Positions 1 through 8,702 of a stretch of 64,000 nt of DNA are shown here, piece after piece (position 1 is the first letter of the stretch; each line of letters starts with the position of its first letter). Below the pieces are notes generated by a model. That model ran no database searches and was not told the DNA's origin. It worked only from the letters and a program-made list of their open reading frames with translations. The DNA is from JBMNGO01 sp050949885. Lineage in GTDB: Bacteria; Bacillota; Syntrophomonadia; Syntrophomonadales; Syntrophomonadaceae. The stretch is from assembly GCA_050949885.1 (NCBI GenBank), contig JBMNGO010000005.1, positions 248,001-312,000 on the forward strand, in the 5' to 3' direction. Position numbers and translations under genes: made by a program.

Positions 1-2
1 TG

Positions 3-392
3 GCTACCTATGCGGCCAGATGCATTGAAAACGAAGTTTTGATGCACCTCAGGAACACTAAGAAAATCAAACAGGAGGTATCTATATATGATCCTATTGG
101 GTATGACAAAGAAGGGAGCGAGATTTCCCTGATTGACATATTGACTACTGACAACGAAATCGTGGATACTATTGATTTAAAGCTTCAGGAAGAAACCGTT
201 AAAGGAAAAATAAATGTTTTGAGTAAACGGGAAAAACAGGTTATTGAAATGCGTTATGGGCTATTTAACGGCCTCAAACAAACCCAACGGGAAATAGCTA
301 AAAAGCTGGGGATATCAAGGTCCTACGTTTCTCGGATTGAAAAACGAGCTCTAAAGAAACTCATCAAGGAAATTAGTGTGGAAGGGCAATAA
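3..392 (+). CDS. sigK: Sporulation sigma factor SigK, C-terminal part (5' end outside window)
   Basis: The reading frame is open from base 3, and the first visible residues, ATYAARCIENE, are the end of the sigma-70 region 2 core-binding helix. The segment DPIGxDKEGxEISLIDIL matches SigK better than SigE. The last ~50 residues form region 4.2, with the helix-turn-helix TQREIAKKLGISRSYVSRIEK. SigK directs late mother-cell transcription during sporulation. In the visible part the frame is unbroken, so no skin-type interruption lies here, but the N-terminal half cannot be judged. A terminator follows directly. SigE is the main alternative. Confidence 0.85.
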   Translation, partial: ATYAARCIENEVLMHLRNTKKIKQEVSIYDPIGYDKEGSEISLIDILTTDNEIVDTIDLKLQEETVKGKINVLSKREKQVIEMRYGLFNGLKQTQREIAKKLGISRSYVSRIEKRALKKLIKEISVEGQ

Positions 393-419
393 GAGCCAAA
401 ATTACAAAAAATTAGTGAG

Positions 420-450
420 GTTCTATTTGTATAAAATAGAACTTTTTTGT
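420..450 (+). terminator. Rho-independent terminator after sigK
   Basis: A perfect 9-bp stem (420-428 with 434-442) with a 5-nt loop is followed by six T residues. It ends the sigK transcript. Confidence 0.85.
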
Positions 451-551
451 TTTTATAGGGATCTTCGGGCAAGGATTAAAATCTTAATTTTGAAAAAATG
501 TGTTATTCTTAAAAAAACTACATTAATAATTAATAGCAAGGAAGTGATAAT

Positions 552-938
552 TTGCAAGCCATTAGCCGGGATACCAAGTATGTAACTGAAATTAAGGAAT
601 ACCAAATACTTGTTGATACAACCAGAGAAAGGGGGGGAACAGGTGAATTCATAGGTCCCCACGAATTACTTGAAGCTGCTTTGGCCGCCTGTATTAATAT
701 TACATTAAGGAAAGTGGCGGAAAATAAAAACATAGACTTAACAGGTATTGATACAAAAGTAATACTGAATAATACTGATCCTGAGAAGGCTATATTTGAG
801 TGTAGTATTAAAATCAAAGGTCATCAGCTTATTGATGAGAAGACCATGCAGATTTTGAAAAACGCAGCTAACCTGTGTGCTGTAAAAAAAACATTGTCTA
901 AAGAGATTGTCTTTGTTGACAAACTGGAATTCGAATAG
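552..938 (+). CDS. OsmC/Ohr-family protein
   Basis: A 128-residue OsmC-fold protein. It has the family motif GPHELLEAALAAC with Cys47, and a second cysteine at 109 in NLCAVKKTL; OsmC/Ohr peroxidases use such a Cys pair about 60 residues apart to reduce organic hydroperoxides. The start is TTG, placed by the AAGGAAGTG ribosome-binding site 5 bases upstream. It stands alone between a terminator and a thioesterase gene. Many clostridial OsmC-like proteins have no proven substrate, so peroxide reduction is inferred from the family. Confidence 0.8.
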   Translation: MQAISRDTKYVTEIKEYQILVDTTRERGGTGEFIGPHELLEAALAACINITLRKVAENKNIDLTGIDTKVILNNTDPEKAIFECSIKIKGHQLIDEKTMQILKNAANLCAVKKTLSKEIVFVDKLEFE

Positions 939-1010
939 GTTTTATTGGGATAGTAATTGAGATTTGGAATAAATTATGGAAAATAACTAATATAGTTTGA
1001 GGCGACAAAT

Positions 1011-1427
1011 ATGTTTAGTGCTGAGACAAGAATAAAGGTAAGGTATGTAGAAACCGATAAAATGGGGATTGTCCATCATTCTAATTATTTTGCCTGGTTT
1101 GAAATTGGCCGGGGGGATTTAATCACTGCAGCCGGAATTACTTATGGCTATATGGAAGATCGGGGCCTGATGATGCCGGTAGTAGAGGCAGAGTGTAAAT
1201 ACATTAATGGGGCTCGCTATGGTGATGATCTGCTGGTTAACACCGACATTTCGGATTTAACCGGAGCAAAAGTAATCTTTTCCTATACAGTTTCCAGGAT
1301 AGAGAATAATCTCATAATTGCTCGGGCCAGAACCAAGCATGCATTTGTCAATAGTGAGTTTCAGGTAATAAATATCCAAAAAAAGTATCCTGATATTTGG
1401 GAAAAAATAATTAAGTTAAAGAGATAA
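1011..1427 (+). CDS. Acyl-CoA thioesterase, 4HBT/YbgC family
   Basis: A 138-residue single hotdog domain. The N-terminal signature VRYVETDKMGIVHHSNYF carries the catalytic aspartate (Asp16) of the 4-hydroxybenzoyl-CoA thioesterase family. These enzymes hydrolyse short or aromatic acyl-CoA thioesters in the cytoplasm. The ATG start follows a GGCGAC-type weak ribosome-binding site. The natural substrate cannot be read from the sequence. The methyltransferase downstream is only 30 bases away, so the two may be co-transcribed. Confidence 0.85.
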   Translation: MFSAETRIKVRYVETDKMGIVHHSNYFAWFEIGRGDLITAAGITYGYMEDRGLMMPVVEAECKYINGARYGDDLLVNTDISDLTGAKVIFSYTVSRIENNLIIARARTKHAFVNSEFQVINIQKKYPDIWEKIIKLKR

Positions 1428-1457
1428 TAACATTGAAATGAAGGCGGGGAAGGATAA

Positions 1458-2213
1458 TTGGGTAATCAAACGGAAGTCAGAAAAAACTTTGGGCCCAAGG
1501 CGGCCTCCTACCGGTTTAGTTCTACACATGGAAATCCCCAGGACCTGCAAAGAATGATAGACCTGTTAAAACCTTTTCCTGAAGCTAATGCGTTGGATGT
1601 GGCAACTGGAGGAGGGCATACGGCCATTGCTCTGGCTAAATCTGTCCAGCATGTAGTGGCCATAGACATTACTCCCGAAATGCTGCATGAGGCCAGGAAT
1701 GCTGCGATTCACCAAGGTATAGGCAATATTGAGTTTCTTGCCCAGGATGTACATAGTATGGATTTTGCTGACAGTCATTTTGATATTGTTGCTTCAAGGT
1801 TTGCTGTTCATCATTTTTTCGACGTGATGAAAGCCTTAAAGGAAATGTGTCGGGTTTTAAAGACGGGAGGACAACTGTATATTCTTGATTGTACCGTTTT
1901 TGATGGAGAGGAAACGGAAAAAGTCATAAACCATATTGAGTATTTAAGGGATAGCTCCCATCAGTTTGCCTATTCCCCGCGCCTGTGGTATCAGATATTA
2001 AAGGAATTACCCTTGGCTGTAGAGTATACCGGTTTTATAAGGGCCGATTATAAGCTGCCGGAGTGGTTTGAGAGGATAGGAACTTCTCAAGAAAAAATTG
2101 ATGAAATCTATGAAATTTTACGAAACCTGTCCGCCAACAGCAAGAGAGCTTATCCCTTCGGTGATGATTATATTGCCAGTTATCGATTTGAGATTCTAGC
2201 TAGCAAGAAGTAA
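1458..2213 (+). CDS. Class I SAM-dependent methyltransferase
   Basis: A 251-residue Rossmann-type methyltransferase of the UbiE/YcgJ-like group. Motif I is LDVATGGGHTA at about 46-56, the acidic residue that binds the SAM ribose is Asp70 in VVAID, and motif IV is DIVASRFAVHHF. The start is TTG, about 8 bases after GGCGGGGAAGG. The C-terminal ~90 residues probably form the substrate lid. The substrate is unknown; similar proteins act on small molecules. Confidence 0.8.
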   Translation: MGNQTEVRKNFGPKAASYRFSSTHGNPQDLQRMIDLLKPFPEANALDVATGGGHTAIALAKSVQHVVAIDITPEMLHEARNAAIHQGIGNIEFLAQDVHSMDFADSHFDIVASRFAVHHFFDVMKALKEMCRVLKTGGQLYILDCTVFDGEETEKVINHIEYLRDSSHQFAYSPRLWYQILKELPLAVEYTGFIRADYKLPEWFERIGTSQEKIDEIYEILRNLSANSKRAYPFGDDYIASYRFEILASKK

Positions 2214-2285
2214 TTCTAAAGCCAGGTTGCTGCTCATAATTATCAACCAAGGCCTCCTATACTGCCATGACCGCACATAGCTTCG

Positions 2286-2304
2286 ACAAAAATCTAATTT
2301 TTGT
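2286..2304. repeat. Perfect 8-bp inverted repeat upstream of the usp promoter
   Basis: The arms at 2286-2293 and 2297-2304 are exact reverse complements with a 3-nt spacer. It lies about 23 bases before an extended -10, so it may be an operator; it could also be a weak end to the methyltransferase transcript, although only A/T-rich stem bases and no clear T-tract follow. Confidence 0.4.
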
Positions 2305-2323
2305 ATCGTGCCGTAACTTTTTA

Positions 2324-2332
2324 TGATATACT
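2324..2332 (+). promoter_or_regulatory. Extended -10 promoter for the usp pair
   Basis: TGATATACT fits an extended -10 element (TG-N-TATAAT class), with no good -35. It lies 39 bases before the first usp start codon. Confidence 0.45.
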
Positions 2333-2370
2333 AAAATTAGCCAAAAAAGTTTTGAAAGGGGAGCGGTGTT

Positions 2371-2847
2371 ATGAGGTATAAAAAGATTTTATTAGCTACT
2401 GACGGCTCCGAGCATTCCTTGGAGGCAGCCAAAAGAGCCAAAATCCTTTTGGATCAAGGTGCAGCCGAGGAACTGGTTATTATGAATGTGATTGCCAGCA
2501 TGGAGAACCACTGGGATCCGACTACTCTTAATATGGTGAAAGAACAAGCTGATAATCTAGGGCGTCAAGTAATTGAGAGCACACAGGAAATTTTTGGCGG
2601 CAATGATAAAATTAGCACAGTAGTGGAAGTAGGACCGCCCGCAGAAACCATATGTAAGTACGCAGCTAAGAATGGCGTTGATTTAATAGTAATTGGCAGT
2701 AGGGGCCTCAATACCTTTTCTGGATTGCTCTTGGGCAGCGTAAGCCACAGAGTAATTCATTATGCTAATTGTCCCGTATTATTAGTCAAACCATACCGCG
2801 AAGTAAGTTACTTTGATTCCCCTGAAGTTGTTTCTGGAATAGTATGA
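2371..2847 (+). CDS. Universal stress protein UspA (first copy)
   Basis: A 158-residue single Usp domain. The N-terminus MRYKKILLATDGSEHS has the nucleotide-contacting Asp, and near the C-terminus the ATP-binding pattern G-2x-G-9x-GS is complete in GSRGLNTFSGLLLGS. Such proteins bind ATP and form dimers that help cells under starvation or stress; the exact role is not known. The start is ATG after AAAGGGGAGCGG. A second, related copy follows 53 bases downstream. Confidence 0.9.
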   Translation: MRYKKILLATDGSEHSLEAAKRAKILLDQGAAEELVIMNVIASMENHWDPTTLNMVKEQADNLGRQVIESTQEIFGGNDKISTVVEVGPPAETICKYAAKNGVDLIVIGSRGLNTFSGLLLGSVSHRVIHYANCPVLLVKPYREVSYFDSPEVVSGIV

Positions 2848-2900
2848 TAGTAACGAAAAACATGTTGTCTTCCCCAGGAATGTATGAAGGAGGCGAAAAT

Positions 2901-3335
2901 ATGTATAACAAGGTTTTGTTAGCAGTTGATGGTTCGCCCACGTCCACTGAAGCTGCCAGGACAGCCAACATGTTACTGGAAAAAGGAATGGCTCAGAAAG
3001 TCGAAGTCATACATGTTGTTCCTAATCTTATCAATAGTTACTACGATATGGGTGGCGACATGATCAAATCTTTGAGCGAACAAACCCAGGAAAAGGGTAA
3101 GGAAATATTAAGACTTACCACAGAGATGTTTTCCATGCCGGAAAAGGTTCAAACCGTGTTTCGGATTGGCGATACCGCAGAGACTATTTGCGAATATGCC
3201 AAAAAGAACGGGGTTGACCTCATTATTGTGGGCAGCCGGGGTATGAACCCACTGGCGGGTTTGTTGGTAGGCAGTGTAAGCAGCCGGATAATCCATTTTG
3301 CACCTTGCCCGGTGCTGGTTGTAAAGCCACACTAG
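2901..3335 (+). CDS. Universal stress protein UspA (second copy)
   Basis: A 144-residue Usp domain, tandem paralogue of the gene before it. It keeps the ATP-binding pattern G-2x-G-9x-GS in GSRGMNPLAGLLVGS. An upstream ATG at 2844 would add 19 residues, but the ATG at 2901 is chosen because it follows an excellent ribosome-binding site (GAAGGAGG at 2887-2894) and starts the domain at MYNKVLLAVDGS. The pair probably arose by local duplication and is transcribed together up to the terminator at 3368. Confidence 0.88.
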   Translation: MYNKVLLAVDGSPTSTEAARTANMLLEKGMAQKVEVIHVVPNLINSYYDMGGDMIKSLSEQTQEKGKEILRLTTEMFSMPEKVQTVFRIGDTAETICEYAKKNGVDLIIVGSRGMNPLAGLLVGSVSSRIIHFAPCPVLVVKPH

Positions 3336-3367
3336 ATTGGTACTTTAAATTGGTTATTATAAAAAAT

Positions 3368-3402
3368 GCCCCGTTGGCCAACCGCCAACCGGGGCTTTTT
3401 TT
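3368..3402 (+). terminator. Rho-independent terminator after the usp pair
   Basis: An 11-bp GC-rich stem (3368-3378 with 3384-3395, one bulged C) is followed by seven T residues. Confidence 0.9.
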
Positions 3403-3534
3403 GCTCTTGTGTTTTCAACCTCCCGAAATGCAGGTTATAATTTAGAAAGATAAGGCAATAAATATGAATAGTTGCTTAATAGTAGTTTACTAATACTATG
3501 GTGCGGTTAAATCTTAAAAAAGGAGGGAGACCAA

Positions 3535-4533
3535 ATATCCGAACTTAGATTGGACTTAATTAGAGGTAAATGGGTTGTTATCTCTACTGACTTTGCATTA
3601 AAGCCTGCAGATTTTCCCATAAACAGAAATGGGTCCTATATTAGCAACAATCGATTTTGCCCATTTTGTGAAGGGCGGGAAGAGCATACTACTCCAGAGG
3701 TGGCCGCTTGTCGTGCCCAAGATTCGCTCCCTAATTCGCCGGGCTGGGACATCCGAGCCGTACCCAGCAAGTATACCGCATTCAAGCTGGAGGGACAATT
3801 ACATTCCTGTGAAACAGGATTGTTAAAAAGTTGCAGCGGACCCGGGCAACATGAAGTGATTATCGAAACGCCTTGTCATGATCAGGAGCTTCACCAATTC
3901 AGCGATGACAGGATGGAAAAAATACTAACCTTAATTCGCCAAAGGTATCTGCAGCTGGCAGAGGACGAGAGAATAAAATATATTCAGGTTTATAAAAACC
4001 GGGGGCTGTTTTCCGGTGCCTCACTGGAGCACAGTCACAGCCAAATTATTGGAATTCCTGTGGTGCCCAATAATACTCCTGGGTTAACCAAATATTACAG
4101 CGAAAACAACAAGTGCCTCATCTGTTCAATAATTGAAGAGGAAAAGGCGGCCAAACAGCGGATTGTCTATGAAAGCCTTTACTTTCTGATAATTTGCCCC
4201 TATGCTTCCAGGTTTTCTTATGAAAGCTGGATTATACCCAAAGAACATGCCGAGCATTTTTCTGATATTACTGATGCTCAATTAAAGGATCTGGCTCATA
4301 TTTCCATAAAGTTTCTGAAGGCTATGGTTGATTCTCTTGATAACCCTTCCTATAATATGGTGGTAAATAATGCTCCAGTAAATATACTCTACGAAAAAGG
4401 CTATCACTGGTATATAGAAATAACCCCCAGATTAATGGTAACAAATGGGCTAGAACTGGCCACCGGCCTATATATTAATCCTGCAGCTCCGGAGCTAGCT
4501 GCATCTATTTTTAGAGAGGCCATGGGCTTATAA
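3535..4533 (+). CDS. galT: Galactose-1-phosphate uridylyltransferase-family protein
   Basis: About 332 residues of the GalT/HIT superfamily. A Zn-binding CPFC pair lies near residue 40, the GASLEHSHSQIIG segment carries the active-site HSHSQ motif, and a second CLIC pair follows. Family members transfer UMP between hexose phosphates; related ones are ADP-glucose phosphorylases, which remains an alternative. The N-terminus SELRLDLIRGKWVVIS aligns with the usual start M-x-ELR of the family, but no ATG, GTG or TTG stands there. AGGAGG at 3521-3526 sits 8 bases before an ATA codon (3535). The next standard start (TTG, 3550) is 23 bases away and would cut off the conserved ELR. Confidence 0.8.
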   Translation: MSELRLDLIRGKWVVISTDFALKPADFPINRNGSYISNNRFCPFCEGREEHTTPEVAACRAQDSLPNSPGWDIRAVPSKYTAFKLEGQLHSCETGLLKSCSGPGQHEVIIETPCHDQELHQFSDDRMEKILTLIRQRYLQLAEDERIKYIQVYKNRGLFSGASLEHSHSQIIGIPVVPNNTPGLTKYYSENNKCLICSIIEEEKAAKQRIVYESLYFLIICPYASRFSYESWIIPKEHAEHFSDITDAQLKDLAHISIKFLKAMVDSLDNPSYNMVVNNAPVNILYEKGYHWYIEITPRLMVTNGLELATGLYINPAAPELAASIFREAMGL

Positions 4534-4566
4534 GCCTGATTAGGAAAAAACTGAGGTTGATATTAT

Positions 4567-5079
4567 ATGTTGTCAAGACTATATCCTGGTATGTATGTTG
4601 ACTCAATTCTTGATATTCCCCTTGAAGTACTCCGAGAAAGGCAGATTAAGGCATTCATTTTGGATCTCGATAATACCATTACTGACTGGAATAGTGTAGA
4701 AATAAAAGAGCAGGTAGCCGAATGGTTTAAGCAGATTAGAGATCAAGGATTCAAAGCATGTATTCTGTCCAACAACGGGGAAAAGAGAGTTTTGGGGGTT
4801 GCGAAAAGCTTGGGGATTCCGTATATTCATCGGGCCAGGAAACCGACCCGGGGGGCCTTTAGGCGTGCCATTGATCTTATGCAGATATCTCCCGAAGAAA
4901 CGGCAGTAATTGGAGACCAAATATTTACTGATATCCTGGGCGGTAACCGTGCTGGTGCCTTTACTATTTTGGTGAAACCATTGGCCCGAAAAGAGTTTTG
5001 GGGAACCAAAATATCCAGATTTTTTGAATTCTGGGTTTTGCGCTGGCTAAGTAAAAATGGCAGATTAACAATCAAATAA
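4567..5079 (+). CDS. HAD-family phosphatase, YqeG type
   Basis: 170 residues, HAD superfamily subclass IIIA. Motif I is DLDNT (Asp33 and Asp35), motif II SNN at 68-70, motif III Lys92, motif IV GDQIFTD at 116-122, all present. YqeG proteins are conserved in Firmicutes and plants; the plant relative dephosphorylates phosphatidylglycerophosphate, so a phospholipid role is possible but not shown here. The start is an ATG after TGAGGTTGAT. It precedes the pilus genes, as in other Clostridia where yqeG lies near aroK. Confidence 0.85.
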   Translation: MLSRLYPGMYVDSILDIPLEVLRERQIKAFILDLDNTITDWNSVEIKEQVAEWFKQIRDQGFKACILSNNGEKRVLGVAKSLGIPYIHRARKPTRGAFRRAIDLMQISPEETAVIGDQIFTDILGGNRAGAFTILVKPLARKEFWGTKISRFFEFWVLRWLSKNGRLTIK

Positions 5080-5129
5080 TAAACAAATGATGGGTTATTA
5101 AATCATTTAAAGATAGTAGCGTAAGCAGA

Positions 5130-5615
5130 ATGGCAACAAGGAGTGGTCCTCATATCAAGAAAGATGAATGGGGTTTTACTTTAATTGAGTTAATTGCCGT
5201 AATGGCGCTGCTGGCTATGGCCCTAGCGGTTGCCCTGCCGGCACTGGATAGAGCTTGGCAACATTATGCTCTGAAAGCAGATGCCCAGAGCCTAGCTACA
5301 TTAATCCGTTATTCCAGGCAGGAGGCTATCAGTGCTGGTCAGTCACAAAGTGTACTTTTTTATACAAATAATAATTCTTATCGGATACTGGGCCAAGAGC
5401 GCCATTTTCTAAATAAGGGCATTAGATACGTAGGCAATACTACTTTTTCCACCAGGGTTATTGATGTCCCGGCCTGTACTTTTTTGCCTGATGGAACACC
5501 ACGGGCAGGGGGAACTGTCACTTTGCAAAATACCTATAATGTTAGGCACTACGTCATTGTTAACCCGGTGGCGGGTAGGGTTCGAGTATCCGAAGCCCCA
5601 CCTGAAAGCTGGTAG
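5130..5615 (+). CDS. Prepilin-type protein, GspH/FimT-like minor pilin
   Basis: 161 residues with a short basic leader and a type III prepilin signal: cleavage is expected after Gly15, before FTLIELIAVMALLAMALAV, with the conserved Glu at +5. The rest resembles GspH/FimT pseudopilins. It would be processed by the prepilin peptidase at 10313 and initiate or cap the pilus. The ATG has no recognisable ribosome-binding site. It is separated from the main pilus operon by two unrelated genes. Confidence 0.75.
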   Translation: MATRSGPHIKKDEWGFTLIELIAVMALLAMALAVALPALDRAWQHYALKADAQSLATLIRYSRQEAISAGQSQSVLFYTNNNSYRILGQERHFLNKGIRYVGNTTFSTRVIDVPACTFLPDGTPRAGGTVTLQNTYNVRHYVIVNPVAGRVRVSEAPPESW

Positions 5616-5628
5616 GAGGATAAAAAGA

Positions 5629-6135
5629 ATGTTTCTTGAGTTACTCTTTATTTTTATGGCTCGTATAATTGACGTTTCACTGGGTACAATCCGAATGATA
5701 TTAGTTATTCGCGGCAGTAAAATCCCTGCTGCCATTATCGGCTTCTTTGAAATCCTAGTTTATACTCTGGCATTAGGGTTGGTAGTAGGATCTCTGGATG
5801 ACCCGATCAAACTTATCGTCTTTTGCTGCGGTTTTTCAATGGGAATTTTAGTCGGAAGCTTTATAGAAGAAGGCTTAGCTCTGGGCTTTCGAGGGATTCA
5901 GGCTACTATTGAACGGGATCACGCTTATATAATCGAAGAATTGAGAGAGGAAGGATACCCTGTCACTTCATGGGAAGCTGAGGGTAAGGCAGGTCCGAAG
6001 CTTATGATTAATATGCTGGTTAGACGAAACATGGCCAGAGCCGTGGCTGATCGCATATATGAAAAGGACCCAGGGGCATTTGTAATTCTTATGGAACCCA
6101 AACAATTCAGAGGAGGCTATATAAAAAAGAAGTAG
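5629..6135 (+). CDS. UPF0316/DUF2179 membrane protein
   Basis: 168 residues. Three hydrophobic segments in the first ~85 residues (FLELLFIFMARIIDV; a central stretch near 30-50; LIVFCCGFSMGILVG) precede a cytoplasmic DUF2179 domain with the acidic/aromatic pattern DHAYIIEELREEGYPVT. The start at 5629 is chosen because it follows TAGGAGG; the frame stays open further upstream inside the previous gene, but without a ribosome-binding site. Function unknown; DUF2179 domains occur in membrane proteins of the YebE/YitT groups. Confidence 0.8.
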   Translation: MFLELLFIFMARIIDVSLGTIRMILVIRGSKIPAAIIGFFEILVYTLALGLVVGSLDDPIKLIVFCCGFSMGILVGSFIEEGLALGFRGIQATIERDHAYIIEELREEGYPVTSWEAEGKAGPKLMINMLVRRNMARAVADRIYEKDPGAFVILMEPKQFRGGYIKKK

Positions 6136-6212
6136 CAAGTGATGCGGACTGGTCAAGTTGAAGTATGTAATCGTGGTAGACTATTTTACCAGAAGGCTTG
6201 AAAGGTGAAATC

Positions 6213-6731
6213 ATGAAAAAGAACATTGTATTAATCGGATTTATGGGAACAGGAAAAAGTTCGGTTGGACAAAAATTGGCCGAGAGACTTAATATGCAGT
6301 TTATTGACATGGACCGTGAAATCGAGAACTTAATTGGTTTGCCGGTCAAGGAGATTTTTCGCCGGTATGGTGAGGTGAGATTTCGTTCGGAAGAAAAGCT
6401 TATGAGCCAGAAACTAGGCAGTAAACAAAACCTCGTTATTGCCACTGGTGGTGGAACCACCCTGAGCCAGGAAAACGTTGATATATTAAGAGAAAACGGC
6501 ATTATGATAAATCTGACAGCTGATGCTGCTGATATTTTGCATAGAGTAAGCCGTAAAAAGGGAACCAGGCCTTTGTTGGGCAAAAACCCTGGCCTGGCTG
6601 ATATTGAGACATTGCTCCGGGAAAGAGAACCAATTTATGCCTGTGCCGATTTAACTGTAAATACCAGTAATAAGACTGTCAGCGAGGTGGTTGATGAGGT
6701 CTTTTCGCTTATTATGGGGTATCAAGGGTAA
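6213..6731 (+). CDS. aroK: Shikimate kinase
   Basis: 172 residues. Walker A is GFMGTGKSS at the N-terminus, followed by DMDREIE and the shikimate-binding segments FRRYGEVRFR and ATGGGTT; the lid carries Arg in GTRPLL. It phosphorylates shikimate at position 3 in the chorismate pathway. The ATG at 6213 follows AAAGGTGA; an in-frame TTG at 6198 is less likely. Its partner aroQ lies at 17.7 kb, so the chorismate genes here are dispersed. A strong terminator follows, so this gene closes the transcript before the pilus operon. Confidence 0.93.
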   Translation: MKKNIVLIGFMGTGKSSVGQKLAERLNMQFIDMDREIENLIGLPVKEIFRRYGEVRFRSEEKLMSQKLGSKQNLVIATGGGTTLSQENVDILRENGIMINLTADAADILHRVSRKKGTRPLLGKNPGLADIETLLREREPIYACADLTVNTSNKTVSEVVDEVFSLIMGYQG

Positions 6732-6823
6732 TTTTGGTTATACAGTATCCCGACCGATTTTTCCACGAATAGATTAAAACGTATTCGTCAGGCTACTCGT
6801 AATAATGGGATTTAGTGTTGACT

Positions 6824-6856
6824 ACGTATTTTTCTTTAGAAAAATACGTTTTTTTG
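6824..6856 (+). terminator. Rho-independent terminator after aroK
   Basis: A perfect 10-bp stem (6824-6833 with 6840-6849), a 6-nt loop and a T-rich tail. Confidence 0.85.
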
Positions 6857-6886
6857 TTGTTTTCAATCGTTGATTGAGCCTATAAT
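6857..6886 (+). promoter_or_regulatory. Putative pilus operon promoter with an internal palindrome
   Basis: TTGTTT (6857-6862) and a perfect TATAAT (6881-6886) are 18 bases apart, a plausible sigma-A promoter with a weak -35. A perfect 6-bp inverted repeat, TCAATC-GTT-GATTGA at 6863-6877, fills the spacer, where a bound repressor would block RNA polymerase. Confidence 0.45.
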
Positions 6887-6963
6887 CCTTTTATAAAATG
6901 GGTTTTTATACCTATTAGGACAAAAAATACATTTAATACATTATTTTATATGAGGATTGTGGC

Positions 6964-8649
6964 ATGAATGTGCAGGACACCAGGATTAGAGAGATTCTGT
7001 GGAAAACTGGCATGGTTAGTGATGAACAGTATTCCTCAGTGCTGCAAGAAAAAAAGAAAACCGGCGAAAAAATTGGCCAAATTCTAGTGAGAAAAAAATT
7101 TCTCACGAAACAGCAGCTGCTGAAGATACTGGGGTACATGATGGGTATTCCCCACAAAAATATGGCCCAGCTGGCAGTTGATATTGGAGCGGTAAAACTA
7201 GTTCAGCCCCATTTGATCCACATGCATAAGGTTCTCCCGATTTCTAGAACCAATGACACCTTGACTCTTGCTATGGCTGATCCTCTCGATCAGGAAGCCT
7301 TGGATGACGTTAGAATGGCAACAGGGTTAAATATAATGCCTGTTTTGGTTAATGAAAAAGAGTTAGATACAGCAATTAGTCATTACCTGGCTTTTTCCCT
7401 AGATTCCGAGATACAAGATATTTTTGCCGACCTGGAAAAAGGTTTAACAACCCCCAAGGAAAAAAGGGATTTTAAGACTATACTTGATGATGATGCGCCA
7501 ATTATTCGGATAGTAAATTCTATTTTAAACCAAGCAGTCAAGGCCCACTGCAGTGACGTTCATATAGAACCTCAGCAGGACCGTGCATGGATTCGCTTTC
7601 GGATTGATGGCCAATTATATTTAGGGCCTACTCTTCCTAAAAAAATCATTGCCGCTGTTACCTCCCGCATAAAAATTATGGCCGGAATGGATATTACTGA
7701 GAAAAGAATGCCTCAGGATGGCCGGTTCCAGTTAAGAGTGGAGGAAAGGCCCATCGATTTTCGCTGCTCGTCCTTACCTACGGCTTGCGGGGAAAAACTC
7801 GTATTAAGGGTTCTTGATAGGGCCAACTATTTAATCCCAATAGATCAGCTGGGGCTATCTGAGGAAAATCTGGCTAAGCTGTTATATTTGGCTAATTGCC
7901 CCCATGGCATGATTCTAGTCACAGGACCCACCGGTTCCGGTAAAACCACTACCCAATACGCAATTCTTAAAAATCTCAATTTAGTTGATAAAAACATAAT
8001 CACATTAGAAGATCCGGTGGAGTATTCCATAGAAGGAATTAATCAGGTTCAGATAAATCCTAAAGCCGGTCTTACCTTTGCCAGCGGACTGAAGGCTATT
8101 CTGCGGCAAGACCCTAATGTCATAATGGTTGGAGAAATACGGGATGTTGAGACAGCCAAGCTGGCTGTGCATGCTTCTTTGACCGGACATCTGGTTGTTT
8201 CCACTCTCCATACCAATAGTGCTGCAGGCGCTGTGGCCAGGTTAAACGATATGCAAATTGAGCATTATTTGCTGGCATCCTCCTTGAGCGGGATTATTTC
8301 ACAACGGCTGGTACGGCAGCTATGTCCCAACTGCAAGGAAATATACTATCTTGATGAAGAGATCGCAGTAAAAATAGGAATACCGGAGTATACCCAAAAA
8401 GAGTTCTTCCGCCCCACGGGCTGTCATTTGTGTCGGCAACTGGGGTACCAGGGAAGATTAGCTTTGATGGAAGTAATGGTAGTAGGGCCGGAAATAAAGA
8501 GATTGATCCATAGGGGGGAAAGTTCTGAAGAGATCATAGAAAGGGCTGCCATAAAGAGCGGGATGACTACCATCAAAGATGATGGTATCCAAAAAGCCCG
8601 GCAGGGATTAACTTCTTTGGAAGAAGTGATAAAAACGGTTGCATTCTAA
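6964..8649 (+). CDS. pilB: Type IV pilus/type II secretion assembly ATPase PilB/GspE
   Basis: 561 residues. An N-terminal MshEN-type domain (about 1-140) precedes the ATPase: Walker A GPTGSGKTT at 321-329, the Asp box, and the His box near TLHTNSA. A tetracysteine zinc site (CPNC at 454-457 and CHLC at 487-490) is typical of PilB/GspE/HofB and absent from PilT. It powers pilin polymerisation at the inner face of the membrane. It is the first gene after a promoter and terminator, so it heads the operon. No PilT retraction ATPase is found in the window. Confidence 0.95.
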   Translation: MNVQDTRIREILWKTGMVSDEQYSSVLQEKKKTGEKIGQILVRKKFLTKQQLLKILGYMMGIPHKNMAQLAVDIGAVKLVQPHLIHMHKVLPISRTNDTLTLAMADPLDQEALDDVRMATGLNIMPVLVNEKELDTAISHYLAFSLDSEIQDIFADLEKGLTTPKEKRDFKTILDDDAPIIRIVNSILNQAVKAHCSDVHIEPQQDRAWIRFRIDGQLYLGPTLPKKIIAAVTSRIKIMAGMDITEKRMPQDGRFQLRVEERPIDFRCSSLPTACGEKLVLRVLDRANYLIPIDQLGLSEENLAKLLYLANCPHGMILVTGPTGSGKTTTQYAILKNLNLVDKNIITLEDPVEYSIEGINQVQINPKAGLTFASGLKAILRQDPNVIMVGEIRDVETAKLAVHASLTGHLVVSTLHTNSAAGAVARLNDMQIEHYLLASSLSGIISQRLVRQLCPNCKEIYYLDEEIAVKIGIPEYTQKEFFRPTGCHLCRQLGYQGRLALMEVMVVGPEIKRLIHRGESSEEIIERAAIKSGMTTIKDDGIQKARQGLTSLEEVIKTVAF

Positions 8650-8702
8650 CCATTATTTGACCATCACCACATCCCGATGTGTTTAATTGGGGGGGGAGAG
8701 GG

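Noticed and set aside
5461..5628. A longer form of the UPF0316 protein starting inside the minor pilin gene
   Set aside because: The added residues are out-of-frame pilin sequence; TAGGAGG before 5629 marks the real start.
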